DNA from: Helicobacter pylori oki112 | Lineage (GTDB): Bacteria > Campylobacterota > Campylobacteria > Campylobacterales > Helicobacteraceae | Reading direction: 5' to 3' | Length of the DNA stretch: 64,000 bases | NCBI RefSeq assembly: GCF_000600085.1 | Contig: NZ_CP006821.1 | Span: forward strand, 186,001-250,000 | Part shown: positions 18,664 through 30,226 of the stretch, piece by piece | Layout: each line of letters starts with the position of its first letter | Position numbering within the stretch: the stretch's first letter is position 1 | Notes under the pieces: generated by a model | What the model was told of the DNA's origin: nothing | What the model saw: the letters and a program-made list of their open reading frames with translations, nothing else | Databases searched by the model: none | Position numbers and translations under genes: made by a program

Positions 18664-19542
18664 ATGGATTTTTTAAACGACCATATAAATGTTTTTGGCT
18701 TGATTGCAGCGCTTGTGATTTTAGTTTTAACCATCTATGAATCCAGTTCGCTCATTAAAGAAATGCGCGACAGCAAATCTCAAGGTGAGCTTATAGGAAA
18801 CGGGCATTTGATTGATGGGATAGGGGAGTTCGCCAATAATGTGCCAGTAGGCTGGATCGCAAGCTTTATGTGCACGATTGTGTGGGCTTTTTGGTATTTT
18901 TTCTTTGGGTATCCGCTGAATAGCTTTTCTCAAATCGGGCAATACAATGAAGAGGTTAAAGCGCACAACCAAAAATTTGAGGCCAAATGGAAGCATTTGG
19001 GTCAAAAGGAATTGGTGGATATGGGGCAAGGCATCTTTTTAGTCCATTGTTCGCAATGCCATGGAATCACTGCTGAGGGCTTGCATGGGAGCGCTCAAAA
19101 TCTGGTGCGTTGGGGTAAAGAAGAGGGCATTATGGACACCATTAAGCATGGCTCTAAAGGCATGGATTATCTCGCTGGGGAAATGCCCGCTATGGAATTA
19201 GACGAAAAAGACGCTAAAGCGATCGCAAGCTATGTGATGGCAGAAATTTCTAGCGTTAAAAAGACGAAAAACCCTCAACTCATTGATAAAGGCAAGGAAT
19301 TGTTTGAAAGCATGGGTTGCACAGGCTGTCATGGCAATGATGGTAAGGGCTTGCAAGAAAATCAAGTGTTTGCAGCCGATTTGACCGCTTACGGCACAGA
19401 GAATTTTTTGAGAAATATCTTAACGCATGGCAAAAAGGGCAATATAGGGCATATGCCATCATTCAAGTATAAAAACTTTAGCGATTTACAAGTTAAAGCG
19501 TTAGCCGAATTTATCCAATCGCTAAAACCCTTAGAAGATTAA
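18664..19542 (+). CDS. ccoP: cbb3-type cytochrome c oxidase subunit III (di-heme c)
   Basis: A 292-residue di-heme cytochrome c. Two N-terminal membrane segments (about 8-26 and 60-80) are followed by two cytochrome c domains with heme sites HCSQCHGIT (about residue 129) and GCTGCHGND (about residue 220). Methionine ligands are likely in GEMPAM and GHMPSF. It takes electrons from the soluble cytochrome c or the bc1 complex and hands them to CcoO/N. Gene order and spacing match the cco operons of Campylobacterota. Confidence 0.97.
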   Translation: MDFLNDHINVFGLIAALVILVLTIYESSSLIKEMRDSKSQGELIGNGHLIDGIGEFANNVPVGWIASFMCTIVWAFWYFFFGYPLNSFSQIGQYNEEVKAHNQKFEAKWKHLGQKELVDMGQGIFLVHCSQCHGITAEGLHGSAQNLVRWGKEEGIMDTIKHGSKGMDYLAGEMPAMELDEKDAKAIASYVMAEISSVKKTKNPQLIDKGKELFESMGCTGCHGNDGKGLQENQVFAADLTAYGTENFLRNILTHGKKGNIGHMPSFKYKNFSDLQVKALAEFIQSLKPLED

Positions 19543-19552
19543 AGGAAAAGAG

Positions 19553-19759
19553 ATGAAATTTTTAAACGGATTAGCAGGGAATTTACTGATTGTGGTTATT
19601 TTATTGTGTGTGGCCGTTTTTTTTACGCTCAAAGCGATCCATATCCAAAAAGAGCAAGCCACCAATTATTACCGCTATAAGGATATTAACGCTTTAGAGA
19701 CAAAAAACACCCAAAACCGGGCTAACTATGAATTAGTCAATCAAGGGAGTAAAAAATGA
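19553..19759 (+). CDS. Small membrane protein, DUF4006 family
   Basis: A 68-residue protein with one membrane helix (about 9-27, LLIVVILLCVAVFFTL) and a polar tail with many Asn, Lys and Tyr. It starts 10 bases after ccoP with an AAAGG site. Proteins of this length and position behind ccoP are the DUF4006 family of Campylobacterota; the role is unknown and an assembly or stability function for cbb3 is inferred from position only. Its last codon overlaps the next ORF as ATGA. Confidence 0.85.
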   Translation: MKFLNGLAGNLLIVVILLCVAVFFTLKAIHIQKEQATNYYRYKDINALETKNTQNRANYELVNQGSKK

Positions 19760-19863
19760 AATTCACCACTTTGGAAAAAATCTTAGCCTTAATGGTAGTA
19801 GCGACCATTTTAATGACAATTATTATTTCTTTTGTGCCTAACTTGTTTTTGTTTAGCACATGA
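19756..19863 (+). CDS. 35-residue membrane peptide inside the cco operon
   Basis: A short ORF begins at the ATGA overlap with the DUF4006 stop and ends at another ATGA overlap with the next gene's start. The product (MKFTTLEKILALMVVATILM... ending NLFLFST) is one hydrophobic helix with a short Lys/Glu-containing N-terminus. Overlap on both sides and a GGGAG ribosome site at about 19745-19749 argue that it is translated. It resembles the small accessory helices found in oxidase complexes, but no function is known to me and the call rests on context. Confidence 0.65.
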   Translation: MKFTTLEKILALMVVATILMTIIISFVPNLFLFST

Positions 19864-20447
19864 GGATCTTATGGCTTGTAATAGCCTTTGTTTGTTGTTT
19901 GGGGGCTAATGAGTCCTATGTTTTTAATAACGCTAAAGGGCGTTTGGTAGAAAAAAGCGTTGCGTTTGTGGAGGGCGTTTCTAAAGAGCTTTATCTTAAA
20001 ACAGGCGTGCGTTTTGCGATTGATATGACGGATTTTGAAAAAAATCCTATCGCTTTGGCGGATAAAAAGGAACGCCAAAAGTATCAAGAGGGCTTTTTAA
20101 AACAGCTCAAACCCCCTTTTGTGGTATTCTTTTTCTACCATGACGCTCAAAAAATAGAATTAGTGGCTAACCCTAAAGATTTGTTAGACACTGATAAAAT
20201 CTTTTTTGAAAAAATCGCTCCCTTACTCCCCACAAACGCTAAAGAATACACGCCCCAAAGGATTTCAGCCATGCTTATTAACGGCTATTCGGTCGCAGTA
20301 GATGCTTTAGCGGAAAAATATCATGTGAATATCGCGCAGAATTTTAACGCTCCTAAGGGAGTAACTTTTGTAAAGGTGATCATTTATATTTTGTTATTGA
20401 CGCTTTTGGGCGCGTTTTTGGGGCTTTATTTTTTTAAAAAATCTTAA
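19860..20447 (+). CDS. TPM-like periplasmic protein with C-terminal anchor
   Basis: A 195-residue protein with an N-terminal signal (RILWLVIAFVCCLGA), a soluble domain at about 25-160 and a C-terminal membrane helix (about 170-190, VKVIIYILLLTLLGAFLGLYF). The soluble part (GRLVEKSVAFVEGVSKELYLKTGVRFAIDM) resembles the TPM fold found in photosystem repair and some oxidase-linked proteins, but similarity by eye is weak. Its ATG overlaps the stop of the 35-residue ORF. Placement suggests a role in cbb3 biogenesis. Confidence 0.7.
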   Translation: MRILWLVIAFVCCLGANESYVFNNAKGRLVEKSVAFVEGVSKELYLKTGVRFAIDMTDFEKNPIALADKKERQKYQEGFLKQLKPPFVVFFFYHDAQKIELVANPKDLLDTDKIFFEKIAPLLPTNAKEYTPQRISAMLINGYSVAVDALAEKYHVNIAQNFNAPKGVTFVKVIIYILLLTLLGAFLGLYFFKKS

Positions 20448-20459
20448 GAGGGAAAATCA

Positions 20460-21041
20460 ATGAAAGAAAAAAATTTTTGGCCTTTAGGGATCATGAGCGT
20501 GCTTATTCTTGGGCTTGGGATCGTGGTGTTTTTGGTGGTGTTTGCCCTAAAAAATTCGCCTAAAAACGATTTAGTGTATTTTAAGGGTCATAACGAAGTG
20601 GATTTAAACTTTAACGCTATGCTTAAAACCTATGAAAACTTTAAATCCAATTATCGTTTTTTAGTGGGTTTAAAGCCCCTTACTAAAAGCCCTAAAACCC
20701 CCATTTTGCCCTATTTTTCTAAAGGCACGCATGGGGATAAAAAACTCCAAGAAACCCTTTTAAACAACGCTTTGATTTTGGAAAAATCCAACACGCTTTA
20801 TGCGCAATTGCAACCGCTCAAACCCGCTTTAGATCCGCCAAATATTCAAGTGTATTTAGCGTTTTATCCCAGCCCATCACAGCCCAGATTATTAGGGACG
20901 CTTGATTGTAGAAGCGCATGCGAACCTTTAAAATTTGATTTGTTAAAGAGCGACAAAATGGGGCGTTATAAGATCCTTTTTAAATTTGTTTTTAAAAATA
21001 AAGAAGAATTGATTTTGGAGCAACTGGCTTTTTTAAAGTAG
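20460..21041 (+). CDS. FixH-like membrane protein
   Basis: A 193-residue protein starting 12 bases after the previous gene with a GAGGGAA site. One N-terminal helix (about 7-29, PLGIMSVLILGLGIVVFLVVF) is followed by a periplasmic domain. Its length, topology and position behind ccoNOQP match FixH-family proteins that help insert copper into cbb3 oxidase. No fixG or fixI gene is next to it, so the cluster is incomplete here and those functions must lie elsewhere. The operon ends at a terminator hairpin just downstream. Confidence 0.7.
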   Translation: MKEKNFWPLGIMSVLILGLGIVVFLVVFALKNSPKNDLVYFKGHNEVDLNFNAMLKTYENFKSNYRFLVGLKPLTKSPKTPILPYFSKGTHGDKKLQETLLNNALILEKSNTLYAQLQPLKPALDPPNIQVYLAFYPSPSQPRLLGTLDCRSACEPLKFDLLKSDKMGRYKILFKFVFKNKEELILEQLAFLK

Positions 21042-21048
21042 TGCGTTT

Positions 21049-21071
21049 AAAAAATGCCTTTAGCGTTTTTT
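21049..21071 (+). terminator. Terminator of the cco operon
   Basis: The stem AAAAAATGC/GCGTTTTTT with loop CTTTA, in which the T-run forms the 3' arm and tail. It starts 8 bases after the stop codon of the FixH-like gene. Confidence 0.65.
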
Positions 21072-21117
21072 ATTAACACTCAATCATTAAAAAAGCCTGA
21101 ATTTTCTATCCAAAGGA

Positions 21118-21123
21118 TATAAT
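21118..21123 (+). promoter_or_regulatory. -10 box almost touching the next start codon
   Basis: TATAAT ends six bases before the ATG at 21130. With the usual 6-7 base spacing, transcription would start on or next to the A of the ATG, predicting a leaderless mRNA. Confidence 0.5.
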
Positions 21124-21129
21124 AAGGTT

Positions 21130-21897
21130 ATGGGTTTTTTAAAAGTTTTTAAACATGATGCTTTGGGGCAATTAGGGAATGTTGTTGTGGGGAATTTCTT
21201 AATAACGCTCACTATTTTAGCGGTTTGTTTTTCCTCTCAAAACGCTGAAGAAACGACCATGCTCACCCTAAGCTACACGCTCTTTTTTGTCTTGGGGGCG
21301 TTTTTACTGATTGCAATCAGTGTGGGAGCGATCAAAAATCTCAACGCGCTTTTTTCTAAAAGGGGGGTTTTAAGCTTTTCTTTACCCGTTAGTTTAGAGT
21401 CTTTATTGCTCCCTAAAATCTTGCTCCCTATGGTGTTTTTTATTTTCAGTTTGTTCTGGTTTGTGGCGAGCGTGCGTTTGGGCTATTCTCTTTTTAACGC
21501 GCAATCCAGTGTGCTGTTTATCTTGCACACCGCTTTAAAAACCTTTGTGTTAAAACCCACTAAAACTATAGGCGTTGCACTGTTTTTAGGGCTTGTTTTA
21601 ATGAAATTTTTATTTGTTTTGAGCGTTTTAAACGCTGCTAGGATCAAAAAAGCGCGTTTTTTACTAGGGGGGCTGTTATTCATTCTTGTGGGGGTTATTT
21701 TGGAATTAGCGTTTAATTCGTTACTGCCCTTAATGAGCTCTAGTTTAAGCATTAATGAGGGATTTTATTATTTCTTGCAACAACAAGAATTGCAAGAAAA
21801 CAAATACTACCTTTTATGGGGGGTGGATTTTTTAAAAATCCTTTTATTATATGGGATGATCCGTTACTTGCTTATGCATAAACTAGAATTGGATTAA
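21130..21897 (+). CDS. Polytopic membrane protein of unknown function
   Basis: A 255-residue protein with six hydrophobic segments (near residues 20-35, 50-72, 95-118, 150-170, 180-205 and 230-248), with a topology like small ABC-2 type permease subunits, though no ATPase is adjacent and the family cannot be named. A perfect TATAAT lies directly before the ATG, so the message may be leaderless; an AAGGA at about 21113-21117 sits 12 bases upstream and would not be transcribed from that promoter. The gene is convergent with mqnD and their stop codons overlap by four bases. Confidence 0.8.
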   Translation: MGFLKVFKHDALGQLGNVVVGNFLITLTILAVCFSSQNAEETTMLTLSYTLFFVLGAFLLIAISVGAIKNLNALFSKRGVLSFSLPVSLESLLLPKILLPMVFFIFSLFWFVASVRLGYSLFNAQSSVLFILHTALKTFVLKPTKTIGVALFLGLVLMKFLFVLSVLNAARIKKARFLLGGLLFILVGVILELAFNSLLPLMSSSLSINEGFYYFLQQQELQENKYYLLWGVDFLKILLLYGMIRYLLMHKLELD

Positions 21898-22757
21898 GAA
21901 AAACGGTATTTTAAATATTCATCAGTGAGCAAGCAATCTTTAGTCTTTAACAAACTGGCATAAAACCCATGCTGATAGCCCAATTCAAAAAGCTTGTCTA
22001 TGGCGAGAATTTGAATCTCGCTTAAGTGCGTTGAAGTTTCATTCGCATACAAGCTTAAATAGGTTTGTAGCTGCTCTTTATTGACACGAATGAGCGAGCG
22101 CTCTAACAGCATTTCAGAGAGTAAATTTTGATGTTTTAGCGCGACTTCAACCGCTTTAATCAAAGCCTTTTTAATCAAAATCGCGCGATACAAAGGGATA
22201 GAGCGCCTAATCGCCATGCCCCCTAAAGGCAGGGGCAAATCCACTTTAATGAGTTCTTTCCAAACATCCCACAATTCTTTTTCCACTTCTAATTCATTAT
22301 GGAAATCCAAAATATTTTCATGGATCAATACGCCTGCATGCACTTTTTCTTCCAAAACCGCTTTTTCAATGTCTAAAAAATTCATATAAGCGATGCGTGC
22401 ATGTTTGTAATAGATCTTAAACAAGAGAGCGTTGGTGGTGTGCTCCCCACTGAGTGCGACTCTAAAATCTTTTTTCAATTTCACGCCCTTTTTTTTCACT
22501 AATTTAGGCCCATAGCCATTCCCAAAGCTTGTCGCTGTAGGGAGCAAGGCGTAGTCGTTCGCAATTTTAGGGTATAGCCCAAAGCTGATTGCGCTCACAT
22601 CATAAGTGTTTTTTAGGGCTTCTTGGTTTAGGGTTTCAATATCCAAAGCAATATTGTGGAATGTTTTATTCTTAATGGGGCAATCTATCCAGCCAAACTT
22701 AATCGCATAATACATGAAAATATCATCAGCATCAGGGCTATGAGCGACACTAATCAA
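21894..22757 (-). CDS. mqnD: 1,4-dihydroxy-6-naphthoate synthase (futalosine menaquinone pathway)
   Basis: Makes 1,4-dihydroxy-6-naphthoate from cyclic dehypoxanthinyl futalosine in the alternative menaquinone route that H. pylori uses. The periplasmic-binding-protein-like fold is marked by SVAHSPDADDIFMYYA near the N-terminus, SFGLYP and PLPLGGMAIRR. The open frame runs on to 22862, but that would overlap recA and contain its promoter. I chose TTG at 22757 because AAAGGA lies seven bases upstream and it gives MISVAHSPDADD, the usual family N-terminus, and about 287 residues. The true start should be confirmed. Confidence 0.85.
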   Translation of the reverse strand: MISVAHSPDADDIFMYYAIKFGWIDCPIKNKTFHNIALDIETLNQEALKNTYDVSAISFGLYPKIANDYALLPTATSFGNGYGPKLVKKKGVKLKKDFRVALSGEHTTNALLFKIYYKHARIAYMNFLDIEKAVLEEKVHAGVLIHENILDFHNELEVEKELWDVWKELIKVDLPLPLGGMAIRRSIPLYRAILIKKALIKAVEVALKHQNLLSEMLLERSLIRVNKEQLQTYLSLYANETSTHLSEIQILAIDKLFELGYQHGFYASLLKTKDCLLTDEYLKYRFS

Positions 22758-22790
22758 AGTAAAATCCTTTTGTGATAGGGTAAGTCCTTT

Positions 22791-22800
22791 TATTATAATA
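22791..22800. promoter_or_regulatory. Palindromic -10 box shared by recA and mqnD
   Basis: TATTATAATA is its own reverse complement and contains TATAAT on the plus strand (22794-22799) and on the minus strand (22797-22792). Plus-strand use would give recA a leader of about 50 bases, and minus-strand use would give mqnD a leader of about 28 bases. It is the only clear -10 match for either gene in the gap. Confidence 0.5.
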
Positions 22801-22855
22801 GATTTTAGGCTAGGATTTGATAGAATAAACAAATCAAATTCAATAAGGTAATTTA

Positions 22856-25459
<2,604 letters not shown>

Positions 25460-25470
25460 ATTTAAGGAAA

Positions 25471-26566
<1,096 letters not shown>

Positions 26567-26587
26567 ATTTTTTTTAAAGGCCTTTTG

Positions 26588-27544
26588 ATGTTAAGTAGAG
26601 ACATTGTCCAATATTCCAAGATCCGCACCGAGTTATACGCTTATCTTACCTATTTGTTTTCGCACAATATCCGCAACCATCTCCCTGAAATCACTTTGGA
26701 TTATTTAAACAAACAGATTAGAAAAATGCATGCTGAAATCAAAATGGCAAAAAGTTTTTTTGTGTTAGACGCTAAGGGCATGCTCATTCTTAAGCCAAGC
26801 CAACTTAAAGAGCAGGGGCATAAGGAAGGGATATTAGAGCATGATTTAACAGAAGGGATTGAATTAGAATCGCATGCCAACTTTAGCGATAAGTATTATT
26901 TTTATCAAGCCGTGAGTGAAAAGCGTTGCATTTTAACCGACCCCTATCCTTCTAAAAAAGGAAACCATTTGGTAGTGAGCGCGTCTTACCCGGTGTATGA
27001 TCAAAATAACGATTTGGCGTTTGTGGTGTGCTTGCAAATCCCTTTGAGGGTGGCGATTGAAATCAGCTCGCCTTCAAAGTATTTTAGGACCTTTAGCGAA
27101 GGGAGCATGGTCATGTATTTTATGATTTCTATCATGCTCACTTTAGTGTCGTTGCTTTTATTTGTGAAATGCATTTCTAGTTTTTGGACAGCGATTGTCA
27201 ATTTCAGCAGTTTTGACATTAAAGAAGTGTTCCACCCCATTGTGCTTTTAACTCTAGCTTTAGCCACCTTTGATCTGGTCAAGGCGATTTTTGAAGAGGA
27301 AGTTTTGGGTAAAAATAGCGGGGACAACCACCATGCGATCCACCGCACGATGATCAGGTTTTTAGGCTCTATCATTATCGCATTAGCCATTGAAGCGTTA
27401 ATGTTGGTGTTTAAATTCAGCGTGAGCGAACCGGATAAAATCACTTATGCGGTGTATTTGGCTGTTGGTGTGGCAGTGCTTTTGATCAGTTTAGCGATTT
27501 ATGTTAAATTCGCTTATAGCGTGTTGCCCAAACGAGAACGCTAA
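26588..27544 (+). CDS. Membrane protein with extracytoplasmic PDC/Cache-like sensor
   Basis: A 318-residue protein. The N-terminal 170 residues look like a PDC/Cache sensory domain (KMAKSFFVLDAKGMLILKP, YYFYQAVSEKRCILTDPYPS, LVVSASYPVYDQNNDLAFVVCLQIPL). They are followed by four hydrophobic segments (about 175-200, 215-232, 257-275 and 288-308). There is no kinase, methyl-accepting or GGDEF module, so the output is unclear. ATG at 26588 follows AAAGG; a TTG three bases upstream is in frame. It is convergent with the glycosyltransferase gene. Confidence 0.75.
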   Translation: MLSRDIVQYSKIRTELYAYLTYLFSHNIRNHLPEITLDYLNKQIRKMHAEIKMAKSFFVLDAKGMLILKPSQLKEQGHKEGILEHDLTEGIELESHANFSDKYYFYQAVSEKRCILTDPYPSKKGNHLVVSASYPVYDQNNDLAFVVCLQIPLRVAIEISSPSKYFRTFSEGSMVMYFMISIMLTLVSLLLFVKCISSFWTAIVNFSSFDIKEVFHPIVLLTLALATFDLVKAIFEEEVLGKNSGDNHHAIHRTMIRFLGSIIIALAIEALMLVFKFSVSEPDKITYAVYLAVGVAVLLISLAIYVKFAYSVLPKRER

Positions 27545-27589
27545 GAGTTAAAAAATTTTTCTTTTAAGCGTTTGAAAATCCTATTCAAT

Positions 27590-28645
27590 CTAAAAAAGAC
27601 ATATTCTAAAAGGGTTTTTTTTATTGAGTAGGGGGACAAGAAATTCAAAGGTTTTTTGTTTGTCTTTAAGGCTTAAAAATTCTGTCATTTGCTTAAGGAA
27701 TTTCACGGAATATTCAGCATAAAAAGGGGTTTTTAAAAGAGTCTCATGCCATTCTTTAGAATACGAAAAAGTAGGTAAAACCCAAGGTTTTCCTGTAAAA
27801 TAAAAATGCAGCATGACGATTTCTTTTTTGTCAGGGATGAAGCGTTTTTGATTGGCCATGAAAGGGTGGGCGTTGTAAATATAAGGTAATTGTAAAACTT
27901 TTTGATAGCATGCGAGCGTTAAAAGATCCTGTTCAGGGCAAAACACGCACTGGCCTTTTTGATGGGCTAAGTTCAATAAGTGCTCTTCTAAATGATCAGC
28001 ACGCCACAGCTTTAGATTCATGATTAAAAACCCAACATTATAGTGGTTTTCACAAATGATTTTTATGTCTTTTTCTTTAAGGTAATGCTCATAGAGAGAA
28101 AATTTTTGGCGAGGCTCTCTCTCCCTTTCTGTTTGGAAATGTTTAAGGCTTTTAGGAGAAGAAAAATCTTTAGCCGCTCCAAAATAATAAGAATCTAGCG
28201 GGATAAAAAAACTCTCGCTCACATCATTTAAAAACAAAGTGTCCGCATCAAACATGATGATTTTGTCGTATTGCGGGAATAAAGAAGCCAAAAACAAACG
28301 GCACATGACCATTTTAGAAAAGCGAGTCTTAGCGTAAATATTGAGTTGCAAAAAAGCTTCATGGATTTTATTAATCACAGAGGGTTCTACTGAAGGGGTG
28401 TAAAGATTAGGGATTGAAATATCTAAAAAATCCACGCTAATAAAAGCGCTAAAGGGGGCTAGAGTCTCTTTTAGTTTGTGCTGGTTTTCAAGGCTTAAGT
28501 TATCCACAAGGCAGTGGATTTTATAAAAAAGTTTTTTATCATGGTGTTCTGTTTTAGTGCAAGCTAGCATGGAATACAAGCTCACGCCAGCCGGGATGGC
28601 ATAATGATTGTCAAAAGCGATGGCAATAGGAATAATAATGCTCAT
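27590..28645 (-). CDS. rfaJ: LPS glycosyltransferase, family 8
   Basis: Transfers a sugar (often called 1,2-glucosyltransferase or galactosyltransferase) onto lipopolysaccharide in the cytoplasm. The 351 residues have the GT8 pattern: PIAIAFDNHYAIPAGVSLYSML at the N-terminus, FDADTLFLNDV with the metal-binding DxD, the NVGFLIMNLKLWR loop and the C-terminal HFYFTGKPW. The C-terminal 30 residues are basic, as in other peripheral membrane glycosyltransferases. The last codons include a run of eight A (coding strand), a possible slippage point near the end. The exact acceptor sugar cannot be assigned from sequence. Confidence 0.85.
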   Translation of the reverse strand: MSIIIPIAIAFDNHYAIPAGVSLYSMLACTKTEHHDKKLFYKIHCLVDNLSLENQHKLKETLAPFSAFISVDFLDISIPNLYTPSVEPSVINKIHEAFLQLNIYAKTRFSKMVMCRLFLASLFPQYDKIIMFDADTLFLNDVSESFFIPLDSYYFGAAKDFSSPKSLKHFQTEREREPRQKFSLYEHYLKEKDIKIICENHYNVGFLIMNLKLWRADHLEEHLLNLAHQKGQCVFCPEQDLLTLACYQKVLQLPYIYNAHPFMANQKRFIPDKKEIVMLHFYFTGKPWVLPTFSYSKEWHETLLKTPFYAEYSVKFLKQMTEFLSLKDKQKTFEFLVPLLNKKNPFRICLF

Positions 28646-28714
28646 TTTAAGTGGTTTTCCTAAAATAGGTTTTTAATTAAATTTAATCCAAAGTTGAATT
28701 TATTTTTTGACAAT

Positions 28715-28727
28715 ATTATACTATAAT
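28715..28727. promoter_or_regulatory. Back-to-back -10 boxes of rfaJ and hcpD
   Basis: ATTATA at 28715-28720 reads TATAAT on the minus strand (toward rfaJ, leader about 63 bases) and TATAAT at 28722-28727 reads toward hcpD (leader about 63 bases). Only one base separates them, so polymerase cannot occupy both at once. Confidence 0.5.
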
Positions 28728-28796
28728 AACCAATTAGATTGGGGTTTTACTGATTTTTCTTTGTGTGAGCCTTGGCTTAGTTTTGTAAGGAATGAG

Positions 28797-29717
28797 ATGA
28801 TAAAGAGTTGGACTAAAAAGTGGGTTTTGATTTTATTTTTAATGGCAAGTTGTTCCAGTTATTTGGTGGCTACAACCGGTGAGAAATATTTTAAGATGGC
28901 TAATCAAGCCCTTAAGAGAGGGGATTACCATAAAGCGGTGGCTTTTTATAAGAGGAGCTGTAATTTAAGGGTGGGGGTTGGTTGCACGAGTTTGGGCTCT
29001 ATGTATGAAGATGGCGATAGCGTGGATCAGGATATTCCAAAAGCCGTTTTTTATTACAGAAGAGGGTGCAATTTAAGGAATCATCTCGCTTGTGCGAGTT
29101 TAGGCTCTATGTATGAAGATGGCAATGGCGTTCAAAAAAATCTTCCAAAGGCTCTCTATTATTATAGGAGAGGGTGCCACTTAAAGGGTGGGGTGAGTTG
29201 CGGGAGTTTGGGTTTTATGTATTTTAATGGCACGGGCGTTAAGCAAAATTATGCCAAAGCCCTTTCTCTTTCTAAATACGCTTGCAGTTTGAGTTACGGC
29301 ATTAGTTGTAACTTTGTAGGGTATATGTATAGGAACGCCAAAGGCGTAGAGAAGGATTTGAAAAAAGCCCTTGCGAATTTTAAAAGAGGGTGCCATTTAA
29401 AAGACGGAGCGAGCTGTGTGAGCTTGGGATACATGTATGAAGTCGGTATGGATGTCAGACAAAATGGAGAGCAAGCCTTGAATCTTTATAAGAAGGGTTG
29501 TTATTTAAAAAGGGGGAGCGGTTGTCATAATGTGGCGGTGATGTATTACACCGGTAAGGGCACTCCAAAGGATTTAGATAAAGCCATTTCGTATTATAAG
29601 AAAGGTTGCACTCTAGGCTTTAGTGGTAGCTGTAAGGTATTAGAAGAAGTGATTGGCAAGAAGTCTGATGATTTGCAAGATGACGCGCAAAACGACACGC
29701 AAGATGATACGCAATAA
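28797..29717 (+). CDS. hcpD: Helicobacter cysteine-rich protein D (Sel1 repeats)
   Basis: A 306-residue secreted solenoid protein. A signal peptide (MIKSWTKKWVLILFLMASC..., cleaved near VATTG) is followed by about seven Sel1-like repeats of 36 residues (A-x-x-Y-Y-R-R-G-C...C-x-S-L-G-x-M-Y-x-x-G), each with a Cys pair that forms a disulfide across the helices. The tail DDLQDDAQNDTQDDTQ is a short acidic repeat. ATG at 28797 follows TAAGGAATGAG; the open frame starts earlier, at 28707, but the -10 box lies inside that extension. Hcp proteins are host-recognised and have been reported to bind penicillin; the cellular role is unclear. Confidence 0.93.
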   Translation: MIKSWTKKWVLILFLMASCSSYLVATTGEKYFKMANQALKRGDYHKAVAFYKRSCNLRVGVGCTSLGSMYEDGDSVDQDIPKAVFYYRRGCNLRNHLACASLGSMYEDGNGVQKNLPKALYYYRRGCHLKGGVSCGSLGFMYFNGTGVKQNYAKALSLSKYACSLSYGISCNFVGYMYRNAKGVEKDLKKALANFKRGCHLKDGASCVSLGYMYEVGMDVRQNGEQALNLYKKGCYLKRGSGCHNVAVMYYTGKGTPKDLDKAISYYKKGCTLGFSGSCKVLEEVIGKKSDDLQDDAQNDTQDDTQ

Positions 29718-30226
29718 GCCAGAGTTTAGGGGCTAATGATTAAAACTCATCTTATAGAAATCTTTCTATTTTCTTGTTATCAAATAGGGATTAAGCGTCT
29801 CTATTGATGGGCATTGAGATTAAAAATCTGCAAATCTAGGGTTTGGATTTGTTCTCATGTTGGTAATAAAAACACTCAAAGGCGTTTTAAAACAAATAAA
29901 CACAAGCGATAATTTTTTAAAGCACTTCTTTAGGGGATTTAATGGGGTTAAAGGGGGGTGTTATTTTAAAATCCCCCTATGCGCTTTAAAAAATAACTTC
30001 ACCACAAAACAAAAATTAACTATCAAAAAGCTTAAAAACAAGTTTTTTAAAAAAGAATATTGAATAAAGCTTTCATATTTGAACAAAACAAAAACCTTTA
30101 TTCAATCAAAATAAGGTTAAAATCCAATAAAAAAGGAGTTTTATAACTTTTTATAGGATTTTACAAGCCTATAGCAACAAAAATTTTTGTTGGTTTTGTT
30201 AAAAATCCTTTGAGCCTTTTTGCATT
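29718..30226. other. Non-coding gap with repeat copy 4
   Basis: About 500 bases between convergent hcpD and yebC. Apart from the dispersed repeat (29858-30060) there is an AT-rich stretch (30061-30220) with no promoter match or open frame that I trust. A 68-codon frame at 29857-30063 lies exactly over the repeat and is not credible. Confidence 0.55.
29858..30060 (+). repeat. Dispersed hairpin repeat, copy 4
   Basis: The leader AATAAAAACACTCAAAGGCG (about 29864-29884) and AAGCGATAAT (about 29904-29913) match copies 3 and 5. The core at about 29926-29990 has TTAGGGGATTTAATGGGG, then GGGGGG and a matching ATCCCCC. It lies between the 3' ends of hcpD and yebC. Confidence 0.5.

Noticed and set aside
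29857-30063. A 68-codon plus-strand frame between hcpD and yebC
   Set aside because: It lies exactly over dispersed repeat copy 4, has no ribosome site, and its translation is simply the hairpin sequence.
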